Shown piece by piece: positions 25,305 through 34,320 of a stretch of DNA of 56,553 nt. The notes under the pieces were generated by a model. The model was given only the letters and a program-made list of their open reading frames with translations. It ran no database searches and was not told the DNA's origin. Within the stretch, counting starts at the first letter, position 1. Every line of letters begins with the position of its first letter. This DNA is from Burkholderiales bacterium (GTDB lineage: Bacteria > Pseudomonadota > Gammaproteobacteria > Burkholderiales > Burkholderiaceae_C): the NCBI GenBank assembly GCA_019509985.1, contig JAEKLF010000049.1:1-56553 (forward strand). The letters run 5' to 3'. The position numbers and the translations under genes were made by a program.

Positions 25305-26438
25305 ATGCAAACATCATTCCCGGCCGTCGTCATCAGTGGCACCGGCCTGTACCGCCCGCCGCACGTCATCACCAACGCCGAGCTGGTCGAGGCCTTCAAC
25401 CGCTACGCCGACCTGCAGAACGCCGAGCATGCGCAAGCCATCGCGGCCGGCGAACGTACCGCGTTGACACACTCCAGCGTCGAGTTCATCGAGAAGGCCT
25501 CAGGCATCAAGCAGCGCTACGTCATCGACAAGGACGGTGTGCTGGATCCCGCCCGCATGTACCCGCGCTTCACGCCGCGCGGCGACGACGAGCTCTCGCT
25601 GATGGCCGAGATCGCCGTCGACGCCGCGAAGCAGGCCCTCAGCGCAGCTGGCAAGACCGGTGCCGACATCGACGCCGTGTTGTGCTCCAGCGCCAACATG
25701 CAGCGCGCCTACCCGGCCATGGCCGTCGAGATCCAGCAGGCCCTGGGTGCTGGCGGCTACGGTTTCGACATGAACGTCGCCTGCTCCTCGGCCACCTTCG
25801 CGGTGGAGCAGGCCTTCAACGCGGTGCGCTCGGGCGCGTCCAAGTGCGTGCTGGTCGTCAACCCCGAGATCACGTCGGCCCACCTGGAGTGGCGCGACCG
25901 CGACTGCCATTTCATCTTCGGCGACGTCTGCACGGCGCTGATCATCGAGCGTGCGGAAGACGCCACCGGCGCCGACCAGTGGGAGATCCTCGGCACCCAG
26001 CTGGCGACGCAGTTCAGCAGCAACATCCGCAACAACTTCGGCTTCATGAACCGCGCCGAGGACCGCGACCCCAGCGACCGCGACCTGACCTTCTACCAGG
26101 AGGGCCGCAAGGTCTTCAAGGAAGTGGTGCCGATGGCCGCCGCCCACATCGAGGCCCACCTGGCCAAGCTGGGCCTGGAGCCGACGCAGATGCGCCGCTT
26201 CTGGCTGCACCAGGCCAACCTGGGCATGAACCAGCTGGTCATCAAGAAGCTGGTGGGTGGCGAGGCGGGCAGCGACATCGCGCCGCTGATCCTGAACGAA
26301 TACGCCAACACCGCATCGGCCGGTTCCATCATTGCCTTCCACCATCACCGCGCTGACCTGAACCCGGGCGAGGCGGGTGTCATCTGCTCCTTCGGCGCCG
26401 GCTACTCCATCGGCAGCGTCGTCGTGAAGAAGCGCTGA
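25305..26438 (+). CDS. Beta-ketoacyl-ACP synthase III (FabH-like)
   Basis: Condensing enzyme of the thiolase fold, 377 residues, about 50 longer than E. coli FabH because of an insertion near residues 30-65. The catalytic triad is intact: Cys160 in MNVACSSATF, His302 in WLHQANLGMN and Asn335 in EYANTASAG. It probably condenses an acyl-CoA with malonyl-ACP in fatty-acid or secondary lipid synthesis. It stands alone with no other fab genes around, so a specialised rather than housekeeping role is possible. The stop lies four bases from that of the convergent barrel gene. Confidence 0.9.
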   Translation: MQTSFPAVVISGTGLYRPPHVITNAELVEAFNRYADLQNAEHAQAIAAGERTALTHSSVEFIEKASGIKQRYVIDKDGVLDPARMYPRFTPRGDDELSLMAEIAVDAAKQALSAAGKTGADIDAVLCSSANMQRAYPAMAVEIQQALGAGGYGFDMNVACSSATFAVEQAFNAVRSGASKCVLVVNPEITSAHLEWRDRDCHFIFGDVCTALIIERAEDATGADQWEILGTQLATQFSSNIRNNFGFMNRAEDRDPSDRDLTFYQEGRKVFKEVVPMAAAHIEAHLAKLGLEPTQMRRFWLHQANLGMNQLVIKKLVGGEAGSDIAPLILNEYANTASAGSIIAFHHHRADLNPGEAGVICSFGAGYSIGSVVVKKR

Positions 26439-26442
26439 GCGC

Positions 26443-27195
26443 TCAGAAGCGCAGCGACAGCCCCACCGTCCAGGCCCAGTCCGGCGTGTCGCGGGTCAGG
26501 CCTCGAAAGACGGCGGTGTCCAGCTGAACGTCGGGACTCACCTGCCAGGCCACGCCCGTGCCGGCCGTGATGACATTGCCGCCGTTGCGCGACGACGCCA
26601 GCTGTTGGCCGGCGACCTCGGCAAAGCCGTGCAGCTTGTCGCCCAGCGGAAACCCCAGGCTCGCCGACAGCAGGCCTGCGGTGTAGCGCTGGTCGGCGTC
26701 GTTGCGGTCGGTGATGACGCCGGCCATCGTGCCCAACGACCAGTCCGCCGGCAGCTGCCACTGCGCGAGAAAGCTCAGCGACGGCCTGAGGCCATGGCCC
26801 TTGAACGCCCCGCTGCCCGTCGGCGTCAGCATGTCGAACAGCCAGCCCAGGCCGGGCTTCGTGTCGTCGCCGGCCTGCGTCTGCCACTTGAAGCCGATGC
26901 CGAGATCGCCTCGGCCGCTGGCGCCGGGATTGTTCTGGCGCAGTGCGCCTGCGGTGTCCAGCCGCAGCTCCAGGTCATGGCCGACACCCAGGCGCAGCAG
27001 CGTTGGCGTCGAGCGCAATCGCGTCGTCATGCCATCGGCCCTGTCGCGTTGCCAGGCGCCGCTGGTCTCGATCTGGAAGCGGCCGACCGCCATCGCGTCG
27101 GGGCCGTTGGTGAAGTCGGGCCGATCGGGCGAAATCGCGTCGTCGGCCTCGGCGGTGCAGGCGGCGAACAACAGGAGCAGGGCGGCGGCTTTCAT
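26443..27195 (-). CDS. Transporter-like outer-membrane beta-barrel (MetA-pathway phenol degradation family)
   Basis: 250 residues. A short signal peptide ends near CTAEADD, then the conserved opening ISPDRPDFTNGPDAMAVGRF of the barrel family annotated as transporter or putative phenol MetA-pathway protein. Alternating hydrophobic strands continue to a terminal Phe (VGLSLRF), typical of outer-membrane barrels. Function is not known. It is transcribed divergently from sbcB. Confidence 0.82.
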   Translation of the reverse strand: MKAAALLLLFAACTAEADDAISPDRPDFTNGPDAMAVGRFQIETSGAWQRDRADGMTTRLRSTPTLLRLGVGHDLELRLDTAGALRQNNPGASGRGDLGIGFKWQTQAGDDTKPGLGWLFDMLTPTGSGAFKGHGLRPSLSFLAQWQLPADWSLGTMAGVITDRNDADQRYTAGLLSASLGFPLGDKLHGFAEVAGQQLASSRNGGNVITAGTGVAWQVSPDVQLDTAVFRGLTRDTPDWAWTVGLSLRF

Positions 27196-27231
27196 GGCGG
27201 GCCACTCTAGCGGCTGCGCTATCGTGCGCGC

Positions 27232-28677
27232 ATGTCTTCCCTTTCACTTTTCTGGCACGACTACGAAACCTTCGGCCGCGTGCCGCGCCGTGACCGCCCG
27301 GCCCAGTTCGCCGGCCTGCGCACCGATGCCGAACTCAACGAAGTCGGCGAGCCGCTGATGCTCTATTGCCAGCCGGCGCCGGACTACCTGCCCGACCCGG
27401 AGTCCTGCCTGCTGACGGGCATCCTGCCCCAGCACTGCCTGGCCAAGGGCGTGCCCGAACACGAGTTCGCCGCCGCCATCGAGACCGTGCTGGCGCTGCC
27501 GGGCACGGTGGGCGTGGGCTACAACAGCATCCGCTTCGACGACGAGGTGACCCGCCACCTGTTCTGGCGCAACCTCATCGACCCCTATGGCCGCGAATGG
27601 CAGAACGGCTGCGGCCGCTGGGACCTGCTGGACGTCGTGCGCTGTGCCTACGCGCTGCGGCCCGAGGGGCTGGAGTGGCCCAAGCACGAAGATGGCCGGC
27701 CGAGCTTCAAGCTCGAGCACCTGACGCTCGCCAACGGCGTGGCCCACGAAGCGGCCCACGATGCGTTGTCCGACGTGCGCGCTACCGTTGCGCTGGCCCG
27801 CAAGCTGCGTAATGCCCAGCCCAAGCTGTGGGATTTCTGCCTGAAGCTGCGCACCAAGCAGGCGGTGTGGGACGAGATCGGCATCGGCAAACCCTTCCTG
27901 CACATCTCCGGCATGTATGGCCCCGAGCGTGGCTGCATCGCGCTGGTCTGGCCGCTGGCGCCGCATCCGACCAACAAGAACGAGCTCATCGTCTGGGACT
28001 GCGCCACCTCGCCCGAGGAGCTGCTGGGCCTGAATGCGGCCGACATCCGGGCGCGCATGTTCACCAAGCAGGATGAATTGCCCGAGGGCGTCACGCGGCT
28101 GCCGATCAAGACCATCCACGTCAACAAGAGCCCGATCGTCATCGGCAACCTGAAGACATTGCAGCCGGCCATGGCCGAGCGCTGGGGGCACGACATCGAC
28201 GCCCAGCTCGTCCACGCCAAGCTGCTGGGCGAGAAGGGCCGGCTGCTTGACGGCCTGTGGGGCGATGTCTTCCAGCGCGAGCCCTTCGCGCCGGCGGACG
28301 TGGATGAAGACCTCTACGGCGGCTTTATCGGCAACGAGGACCGCCGTGCGCTGAACCGCGTGCGCACGACGTCGCCCGAGCAGCTCGCCGAGCGCGCGGC
28401 CCAGGGCAAGCTGGCCTTCCAGGATGCGCGCCTGGACGAGCTCGTCTTCCGCTGGCGCGCGCGCAATTTCCCGGCCAGCCTGTCGGCCGACGAGGCCGAG
28501 CGCTGGCAGGCCCATCTGGCCGCACGCCTGCACGAAGGCGAGGGTGGCGCGCAGACGCTGGCGGCCTTCATGGAGCGCATCGACCAGCTCGGCCAGACCT
28601 TCGAGGAAAGGGCCGACGAGCGTGGCGAGGCCATCCTGTCCGCCCTTTACGACTACGCCGAACAGATCGCGCCGTAG
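27232..28677 (+). CDS. sbcB: Exodeoxyribonuclease I
   Basis: 3'-5' single-strand DNA exonuclease in recombination and mismatch repair, 481 residues. DEDDh active site: WHDYETFG (Asp and Glu, residues about 10-12), NSIRFDDEV, and HDALSDVRAT with catalytic His and Asp. The C-terminal SH3-like and helical domains follow with HVNKSPIV. The stop codon lies in the left arm of a large inverted repeat that may end its transcript. Confidence 0.93.
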   Translation: MSSLSLFWHDYETFGRVPRRDRPAQFAGLRTDAELNEVGEPLMLYCQPAPDYLPDPESCLLTGILPQHCLAKGVPEHEFAAAIETVLALPGTVGVGYNSIRFDDEVTRHLFWRNLIDPYGREWQNGCGRWDLLDVVRCAYALRPEGLEWPKHEDGRPSFKLEHLTLANGVAHEAAHDALSDVRATVALARKLRNAQPKLWDFCLKLRTKQAVWDEIGIGKPFLHISGMYGPERGCIALVWPLAPHPTNKNELIVWDCATSPEELLGLNAADIRARMFTKQDELPEGVTRLPIKTIHVNKSPIVIGNLKTLQPAMAERWGHDIDAQLVHAKLLGEKGRLLDGLWGDVFQREPFAPADVDEDLYGGFIGNEDRRALNRVRTTSPEQLAERAAQGKLAFQDARLDELVFRWRARNFPASLSADEAERWQAHLAARLHEGEGGAQTLAAFMERIDQLGQTFEERADERGEAILSALYDYAEQIAP

Positions 28678-28738
28678 TCCCGCGCCCCATGATCTGCCGC
28701 ATGGCCGAAAGGGGCGAGTCCTGCGATAGTCGGGACTA
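28675..28738. repeat. Nested inverted repeats after sbcB
   Basis: TAGTCCCG (28675-28682) pairs with CGGGACTA (28731-28738), and inside it CGCCCC (28683-28688) pairs with GGGGCG (28711-28716). The left arm contains the sbcB stop codon. No T-run follows, so this is either a weak terminator or a 5' structure of the PAS-GGDEF mRNA. Confidence 0.4.
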
Positions 28739-28760
28739 GAAGACCGACCCGGAGACTCCC

Positions 28761-29693
28761 ATGAGCAGCGCCGCCCCCGCCACCACCGAGGACCCCACCG
28801 CCGCCCGGCTGCGAACCCTGCTGGTTCGCGCGCCCACCGCGGTCGCCTTCATCTCAGGCCAGCGTTTCGAGGTCGTCAGCGAGGAGTTCAACCACCTGTT
28901 CGGTTTTGGCGACGACAGCGACCTGACCAGCCAGGGCACGCGGGTCGTGCACACGACCGACATGGCGCACACGGCGCTGCACGAGCGCGCTGCCGCCGCC
29001 TTCACCGCCGGCCGGCCGCTGGACGAGGAGATCGAATACGTGAAGCGCGACGGCCACCGCTTCTGGGGCCGCCTGCAAGCCACGCCGGTGCATTGGGAAG
29101 CCCCGAACGGCGAGGCGCTGTGGATCGTCGAGGACGTCAGCGCGGCCCGCGCGCTGCGCCTGCAGCCGACCTGGACGGCCAAGCACGACGCCGTCACCGA
29201 GCTGGCCAACCGCCGCGAGTTCGAACGCCGCCTGGGCGAGCATGTCGGCAGCCGCCGCAGCGAGCCGGTCTCGGTGCTGTGGCTGGACGTGGACAAGTTC
29301 GGCGATGTCGTGAAAGGCATGGGCGCCGAGGTAGGCGACCATTACCTCTACGGCCTGGGCCAGATGCTGATCAGCAAGGTGCGCGCCTCCGACCTCGTCG
29401 CGCGGCTGGAGGAAGACCATTTCGCCATCCTGCTGCCCGACTGCGACCAGCACTACGCGCAGATCATTGCCGAGAAAGTGCGCTCTGCCGTTGCCAGCTA
29501 CCGGCTGCGCTGGGGCCTGCACCGCACGCGCGTGAAAGCGTCCCTGGGCGTCGTGCAGATCCAGCCGACGCTGACGACGGTGGACGCCGTGCTCGGCGGC
29601 GCGGCGCTGGCCTGCACCGAGGCCAAGGCGGCGGGCGGCGACAGCGTGCGCGTGTTCGTCTCGGCCGGTGGCTACGAGGAACTCGCGGGCTGA
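28761..29693 (+). CDS. PAS domain protein with degenerate GGDEF domain
   Basis: 310 residues. An N-terminal PAS domain (about 17-130, with VVSEEFNHLFGF and VKRDGHRFWGRLQATP) is joined to a GGDEF-fold domain starting KHDAVTELANRREFERRL. The signature GGDEF is replaced by EEDHF (residues 217-221), losing both glycines and the catalytic glutamate, although metal-site aspartates remain in LDVDKF. It is therefore unlikely to make cyclic di-GMP and may bind a nucleotide or act as a sensor scaffold. It lies just upstream of the FlgC-like gene but is separated by a terminator. Confidence 0.85.
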   Translation: MSSAAPATTEDPTAARLRTLLVRAPTAVAFISGQRFEVVSEEFNHLFGFGDDSDLTSQGTRVVHTTDMAHTALHERAAAAFTAGRPLDEEIEYVKRDGHRFWGRLQATPVHWEAPNGEALWIVEDVSAARALRLQPTWTAKHDAVTELANRREFERRLGEHVGSRRSEPVSVLWLDVDKFGDVVKGMGAEVGDHYLYGLGQMLISKVRASDLVARLEEDHFAILLPDCDQHYAQIIAEKVRSAVASYRLRWGLHRTRVKASLGVVQIQPTLTTVDAVLGGAALACTEAKAAGGDSVRVFVSAGGYEELAG

Positions 29694-29718
29694 TTTCACG
29701 TTTGCGCGAAGAGTCGAT

Positions 29719-29739
29719 CCCCGGAAATGCGGGGTTTTT
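29719..29739 (+). terminator. Terminator after the PAS-GGDEF gene
   Basis: Stem CCCCG/CGGGG with loop GAAATG followed by five T residues, 26 bp after the stop codon. Confidence 0.7.
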
Positions 29740-29751
29740 CACCGAATGTTC

Positions 29752-29778
29752 TAAAGTTCACGGCAGCGCGGCCGATGT
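29752..29778 (+). promoter_or_regulatory. Sigma-28 (FliA)-type promoter
   Basis: TAAAGTTC (29752-29759), 11-bp spacer, GCCGATGT (29771-29778). This matches the sigma-28 consensus TAAAGTTT-N11-GCCGATAA at 13 of 16 positions with exact spacing, and lies 30 bp before the FlgC-like start codon. Confidence 0.8.
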
Positions 29779-29808
29779 AGCGGCCAGAGCGCTCTGAAAC
29801 TGAATCCC

Positions 29809-30081
29809 ATGAACGTCGCCCTGTCCACCGCCCTGTCCGGCATCTCGGCTGCCAACGAGCGGCTGCGCGCGTCGGCGTCCAACATCGCCAACCTGGCGTC
29901 CAGCAACCAGGGCCGTCCCAGCGCCGAGCCGACGAACGTCGACAAGGTGCCCGAGCGCGAAATCAATCCGGCCAACGAGATCGTCGAGCAGCAGTCGGCG
30001 GCCTATGCCTTCGTCGCCAACCTGAAGGTGCTGCAGACGCAGCTGAACACGACCGGCGCGCTGCTGGACATCAAGGCCTGA
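29809..30081 (+). CDS. Mini FlgC-like flagellar rod protein
   Basis: 90 residues. The first 30 residues match the flagellar basal-body rod N-terminus (ALSGISAANERLRASASNIAN, here split: ALSGISAANERL then RASASNIANLAS), and the last 40 match the rod C-terminus (EIVEQQSAAYAFVANLKVLQ). The central region of normal FlgC (about 135 residues) is missing, so both assembly ends are joined directly. The sigma-28 type promoter upstream places it among late flagellar genes, although no other flagellar structural gene is nearby. It may be an export or rod accessory protein. A terminator follows directly. Confidence 0.8.
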   Translation: MNVALSTALSGISAANERLRASASNIANLASSNQGRPSAEPTNVDKVPEREINPANEIVEQQSAAYAFVANLKVLQTQLNTTGALLDIKA

Positions 30082-30101
30082 GCCGGCCTCACATCCTGCA
30101 G

Positions 30102-30125
30102 AAAGCGGCCTCGGGCCGCTTTTTC
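30102..30125 (+). terminator. Terminator after the FlgC-like gene
   Basis: Stem AAAGCGGCC/GGCCGCTTT with loop TCG and a T-rich tail, 20 bp after the stop codon. Confidence 0.85.
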
Positions 30126-30153
30126 TTTGGTGCACCCATGCTGGGCGCAAACA

Positions 30154-30179
30154 AAAAAGCCCGCCGGATGGCGGGCTTT
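30154..30179 (-). terminator. Terminator after acnB
   Basis: AAAGCCCGCC/GGCGGGCTTT with loop GGAT; on the minus strand it is followed by a six-T run. It lies 24 bp past the acnB stop codon. Confidence 0.85.
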
Positions 30180-30202
30180 GGGGCTGCGCGGAGTGCCGTG
30201 GA

Positions 30203-32791
30203 TCAGGCGGCGGCGTTGGCCGTGTCCGCATATTCCTCGATCTGGTCGAAGTTCAGATACTTGTAAATCGAGGCGCCGTCCTTGTTCACCACGCCCATCG
30301 CCTCGTGATACTCCTGCACGGTCGGGATGTGGCCCAGCTTGGACGCGATGGCGGCCAGTTCGGCCGAGGCCAGGAACACGTTGGTGTTCTTGCCCAGGCG
30401 GTTCGGGAAGTTGCGGGTCGACGTGGACACGACGGTCGCGCCTTCACGCACCTGGGCCTGGTTGCCCATGCACAGGCTGCAGCCCGGCATCTCGGTGCGT
30501 GCACCGGCCGTGCCGAAGGCGGCGTAGTGGCCTTCCTTGATCAGCTCGCTCTGGTCCATCTTGGTGGGCGGGGCCACCCACAGCTTGACCGGGATGTCGC
30601 GCTGGCCGCCCAGCAGCTTGGCCGCGGCGCGGAAGTGCCCGATGTTGGTCATGCACGAGCCGATGAAGGCCTCATCAATCTTGGTGCCGGCGACTTCGGA
30701 CAGGAACTTGGCATCGTCCGGGTCGTTGGGGCAGCAGAGGATGGGCTCCTTGATGTCGGCCAGGTCGATCTCAATGACGTGGGCGTACTCGGCGTCCTTG
30801 TCGGCTTCCAGCAGCTCGGGGTTGGCCAGCCAGGCCTCGACCTTCTCGATGCGGCGTTGCAGCGTCTTCGCGTCGGCATAGCCGTCGGCAATCATGTTCT
30901 TCATCAGCACGACGTTGCTGGTGAGGTATTCCTTGATTGGCTCGGGATTGAGCTTGATCGTGCAGCCGGCGGCGGAGCGCTCGGCGGAGGCATCGGACAG
31001 CTCGAAGGCTTGCTCGACCTTCAGGTTCGGCAGGCCTTCGATCTCGAGGATGCGGCCGGAGAAGGCGTTCTTCTTGCCGGCCTTGGCCACGGTCAGCAGG
31101 CCGGCCTTGATGGCGTACAGCGGGATGGCGTGCACGAGGTCGCGCAGCGTCACGCCCGGCTGCATCTCGCCCTTGAAGCGAACCAGCACCGATTCAGGCA
31201 TGTCCAGCGGCATCACGCCGGTAGCCGCGCCGAAGGCCACGAGGCCGGAGCCTGCGGGGAAGCTGATGCCGATGGGGAAGCGGGTGTGGGAATCCCCGCC
31301 GGTGCCCACCGTGTCGGGCAGCAGCAGGCGGTTCAGCCAGCTGTGGATGACGCCGTCACCCGGGCGCAGCGATACGCCGCCGCGGTTGCTGATGAAGGCG
31401 GGCAGCTCGCGGTGCGTCTTCACGTCCACGGGCTTGGGGTAGGCGGCCGTGTGGCAGAAGGACTGCATGACCAGGTCGGCCGAGAAGCCCAGGCAGGCCA
31501 GGTCCTTCAGCTCGTCGCGGGTCATCGGGCCGGTGGTGTCCTGCGAACCGACGGTCGTCATCTTGGGTTCGCAATACGTGCCCGGGCGAACGCCCTGGCC
31601 TTCCGGCAGGCCGACGGCGCGGCCGACCATCTTCTGCGCCAGCGTGAAGCCGGCCTTGGTCTCGGCGGGGGGCGACGGCAGGCGGAACAGCGTGGAAGCG
31701 GGCAGGCCCAGGAACTCGCGCGCCTTGGCCGTCAGCGAGCGGCCGATGATGAGGTTGATGCGGCCGCCGGCGCGTACTTCGTCGAACAGCACGTCGCTCT
31801 TGAGCTTGAACTCGGCAACGGTCTGGGTGCCTTTCACCAGCTTGCCTTCGTAGGGCAGCACGTCGATGACGTCGCCCATTTCCAGCTTGCTGACGTCCAC
31901 CTCGATCGGCAGCGAGCCCGAGTCTTCCTGCGTGTTGAAGAAGATGGGGGCGATCTTGCCGCCCAGCGTGACGCCGCCGAAGCGCTTGTTCGGCACAAAG
32001 GGGATGTCCTGGCCCGTGGCCCAGATGACGGAGTTGGTGGCGGACTTGCGGCTGGAACCGGTACCGACCACGTCGCCCACGTAGGCGACCAGGTGCCCCT
32101 TCTTCTTCAGGTCCTCGATGAACTGCATCGGACCGCGCTTGCCGTCTTCCTCGGGTTTGAAGGCCGCGTCGGGGCGCGTGTTCTTCAGCATCGCCAGGTA
32201 ATGCAGCGGGATGTCCGGGCGGCTCCAGGCGTCGGGGGCGGGCGACAGGTCGTCGGTGTTGGTCTCGCCGGGCACCTTGAAGACGGTGACGGTGATCTTC
32301 TTGTCGACCTCGGGGCGCGATGTGAACCACTCGGCATCGGCCCAGCTCTGCATGACGGCCTTGGCGTGGGCGTTGCCCGCCTTGGCCTTGTCGGCGACGT
32401 CGTTGAAGAAGTCGAACATCAGCAACGTCTTCTTCAGACCCGCAGCGGCAACGCCGGCGACTTCGGCGTCGTCAAGCAGCTCGATCAGCGGATGCACGTT
32501 GTAGCCGCCGACCATGGTGCCCAGCAGCTCGGTGGCCTTGGCCTTGGAGATCAGGCCGACCTTGATGTCGCCGTGGGCGACGGCAGCCAGGAACGACGCC
32601 TTGACCTTGGCTGCATCGTCTACGCCCGGGGGCACGCGGTGCGTCAGCAGGTCCAGCAGGAAGGCATCTTCACCGGCCGGCGGGGCCTTGATCAGCTCGA
32701 TCAGTTCGGCGACCTGCTTGGCGTCCAGGGCGAGGGGCGGAATGCCGAGGGCGGCGCGCTCGGCGACGTGTTGGCGGTAGGCGGTGAGCAT
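30203..32791 (-). CDS. acnB: Bifunctional aconitate hydratase 2 / 2-methylisocitrate dehydratase
   Basis: TCA-cycle enzyme converting citrate to isocitrate, also acting in the methylcitrate cycle. 862 residues, the AcnB length. The N-terminal HEAT-like domain (residues 1-160) is specific to AcnB; the swivelling domain contains [13 protein letters not shown]. The 4Fe-4S ligands are in [12 protein letters not shown] and [11 protein letters not shown], with a further cysteine in [10 protein letters not shown] proper terminator follows. The start at 32791 fits the E. coli AcnB N-terminus. Confidence 0.96.
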   Translation of the reverse strand: MLTAYRQHVAERAALGIPPLALDAKQVAELIELIKAPPAGEDAFLLDLLTHRVPPGVDDAAKVKASFLAAVAHGDIKVGLISKAKATELLGTMVGGYNVHPLIELLDDAEVAGVAAAGLKKTLLMFDFFNDVADKAKAGNAHAKAVMQSWADAEWFTSRPEVDKKITVTVFKVPGETNTDDLSPAPDAWSRPDIPLHYLAMLKNTRPDAAFKPEEDGKRGPMQFIEDLKKKGHLVAYVGDVVGTGSSRKSATNSVIWATGQDIPFVPNKRFGGVTLGGKIAPIFFNTQEDSGSLPIEVDVSKLEMGDVIDVLPYEGKLVKGTQTVAEFKLKSDVLFDEVRAGGRINLIIGRSLTAKAREFLGLPASTLFRLPSPPAETKAGFTLAQKMVGRAVGLPEGQGVRPGTYCEPKMTTVGSQDTTGPMTRDELKDLACLGFSADLVMQSFCHTAAYPKPVDVKTHRELPAFISNRGGVSLRPGDGVIHSWLNRLLLPDTVGTGGDSHTRFPIGISFPAGSGLVAFGAATGVMPLDMPESVLVRFKGEMQPGVTLRDLVHAIPLYAIKAGLLTVAKAGKKNAFSGRILEIEGLPNLKVEQAFELSDASAERSAAGCTIKLNPEPIKEYLTSNVVLMKNMIADGYADAKTLQRRIEKVEAWLANPELLEADKDAEYAHVIEIDLADIKEPILCCPNDPDDAKFLSEVAGTKIDEAFIGSCMTNIGHFRAAAKLLGGQRDIPVKLWVAPPTKMDQSELIKEGHYAAFGTAGARTEMPGCSLCMGNQAQVREGATVVSTSTRNFPNRLGKNTNVFLASAELAAIASKLGHIPTVQEYHEAMGVVNKDGASIYKYLNFDQIEEYADTANAAA

Positions 32792-32813
32792 GGGGGTTCT
32801 CCGTAGGTGCAGG

Positions 32814-33224
32814 TCAGTGTTCAGCCTGGGGCACGATCAGCCTCAGGCCCTTGAAGTAGTCGCGAAAGAAGCCGTCGTCGCGGGTGATCAGCGCCTTGCA
32901 CTGCAGCAAGGCGTGGGCGCCGATCAGGAAATCGGCCACGACGCGTTCGCGCCGGCCACCGCGGTCGCGGTAGCGGCGCTGCATGTGACCGGCGCGGACC
33001 GCGGCGGCCTCCTGGATGGCATCGAAGCGGATGCCGAATTCATTCAGCGCGTCCATGACCGTCTCGCGCGTGTCGAGCAGGGTCTGGACCTCGGCGGCGA
33101 CCGCCTCGCTGATGACGACCTCACCCTCGCTCAGCGCCAGCGCGAGCGCCTGGGCCGAGGCTTCGCCATAGGCGGCGTCGCCGGTCAGCACGTCGACGAG
33201 GACGGAGGCGTCGACGGCGATCAT
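32814..33224 (-). CDS. vapC: PIN-domain toxin, VapC family
   Basis: 136-residue PIN-fold ribonuclease toxin. Acidic residues for the metal site are visible in AVDASVLVD near the N-terminus, in [12 protein letters not shown] and in [12 protein letters not shown]. Its start overlaps the antitoxin stop (ATGA), typical of vapBC. Like other VapC toxins it presumably cleaves RNA when released from the antitoxin. It follows the antitoxin gene and sits just upstream of acnB, 22 bp from its start, on the same strand. Confidence 0.88.
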   Translation of the reverse strand: MIAVDASVLVDVLTGDAAYGEASAQALALALSEGEVVISEAVAAEVQTLLDTRETVMDALNEFGIRFDAIQEAAAVRAGHMQRRYRDRGGRRERVVADFLIGAHALLQCKALITRDDGFFRDYFKGLRLIVPQAEH

Positions 33225-33487
33225 TCGGCGTCGTCGCTGGGCGCGGGATAGGGGTCGCCCGGGGCGCGGCCGCGCAGGGCGCGCATGGCTTCGTCGGTGC
33301 TGGTGAAGCCCTCGGCCAGCTTGAAGCGGCCGCGCAGCTTGGCCAGCGCGTCATCGACGTTCTTGCGCAGGATGATGCGTCCGCCGTCCAGCTCGACCTT
33401 GAGCACGCTGCCCTTGGTCAGGCCGAGGGCGTCTCGGACGGCTTTGGGCAGTGTGATCTGCCCGCGTTCGGCTACGGTGGCTTCCAT
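33221..33487 (-). CDS. vapB: AbrB/MazE-type antitoxin, VapB family
   Basis: 88 residues. The N-terminal swapped-hairpin AbrB DNA-binding domain reads TVAERGQITLPKAVRDALGL (residues 4-23), followed by KVELDGGRIILRK. The acidic C-terminal tail should wrap and inhibit VapC. It probably represses its own operon through the repeats at 33528-33568. It overlaps vapC by four bases. Confidence 0.88.
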   Translation of the reverse strand: MEATVAERGQITLPKAVRDALGLTKGSVLKVELDGGRIILRKNVDDALAKLRGRFKLAEGFTSTDEAMRALRGRAPGDPYPAPSDDAE

Positions 33488-33527
33488 GGCGCCTCCAGCG
33501 GCTGAGCCGTCGCGGGAGGCGTTGGCT

Positions 33528-33584
33528 CAGGTATGCATCAGAAAGTATGCATTCATTCTACATACCTGGACCGCTGGATTTCAA
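33528..33584 (-). promoter_or_regulatory. vapBC promoter with operator repeats
   Basis: Minus-strand promoter: -35 TTGAAA (33579-33584), 18-bp spacer, -10 TAGAAT (33555-33560). It overlaps a perfect inverted repeat CAGGTATG (33528-33535)/CATACCTG (33561-33568) and two direct copies of GTATGCAT (33531-33538 and 33545-33552). This is the arrangement expected for autorepression by the toxin-antitoxin complex. Confidence 0.65.
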
Positions 33585-33594
33585 GCCAAGAAGA

Positions 33595-34185
33595 TCACTT
33601 GGACGGTGTGATGCCCAGGCTGCTGCGGGCTGCGGCAGCGGCTTCGGCCTCCGGATCGTTGATCTGGGCCGCCTTGGCTTCGGCCATCAGGCGGGCCTGC
33701 TCGGGGTGGATGCAGTCGTCCAGCAGGCGCTGGCCGATCTTGGTGTCCAGCAGCATGGACTTGTTGGCGATCTGGATCATCAGCGTGCGGCCGGTCACGT
33801 CTTCCAGGCGCAGCGCGCCGGTGGACGACAGCACGGGCTTCATCGTGAAGGTCTGCTTCTGCCAGCCGACATTGATGTAACCCGCGACCTTGGGATGCTT
33901 TTCGATGTGGACGGTCTGCTTGAACTCGCAGGCGTACTCGCCCAGATAGGCGCGTTCGGCGGCGGCGAGCTGAGCTTCATTGGCGTCGGCCAGCACGGGC
34001 TCGGGCGGCGGCGCGGGCGTCTTCTTGGCGGGTGCGGCCTTGGCGGTTTTGGCGGTCTTGGTCGGCGTGGCGGCCTTGACGGCGGGCTTGGCCGCTGGCT
34101 TGGGAGGCGGCGTGTGGGCCAGGACGGGCAGGGCGGCGCAGAGGATCAAGGCGGCGGCGCTGCCGCGGAGCGAGGGGAGCTGCAT
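33595..34185 (-). CDS. Exported protein of unknown function
   Basis: 196 residues, not recognised. A signal peptide (SAAALILCAALPVLAHTP) is followed by a 40-residue Pro/Ala/Lys/Thr-rich linker (for example AAPAKKTPAPPPEP), then a compact domain of about 120 residues with two cysteines (YACEFKQTVHIE and LLDDCIHPEQ) that may form a disulfide, and an Ala/Glu-rich end. It is probably a periplasmic or envelope-tethered protein. It lies just upstream of the vapBC promoter on the same strand, and imperfect ATGGCCGC repeats lie upstream of it. Confidence 0.7.
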   Translation of the reverse strand: MQLPSLRGSAAALILCAALPVLAHTPPPKPAAKPAVKAATPTKTAKTAKAAPAKKTPAPPPEPVLADANEAQLAAAERAYLGEYACEFKQTVHIEKHPKVAGYINVGWQKQTFTMKPVLSSTGALRLEDVTGRTLMIQIANKSMLLDTKIGQRLLDDCIHPEQARLMAEAKAAQINDPEAEAAAAARSSLGITPSK

Positions 34186-34320
34186 CGGGAGTGGGCAGGG
34201 AGGTGAGAGGGTGGAAAAAGGGTGGAGAAATGGCCCCGCATCATGGCCGCAATATGGCCGCGCGTGGGTGAGCAGATGTAGGCATTGTCCGACGTGACGA
34301 AGTGCACGCGGCTGCGTGCT

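Noticed and set aside
33488..33594. Signs of recent horizontal transfer of vapBC
   Set aside because: Only the short promoter is AT-richer; the coding parts match the neighbours in base composition and there is no mobile element.
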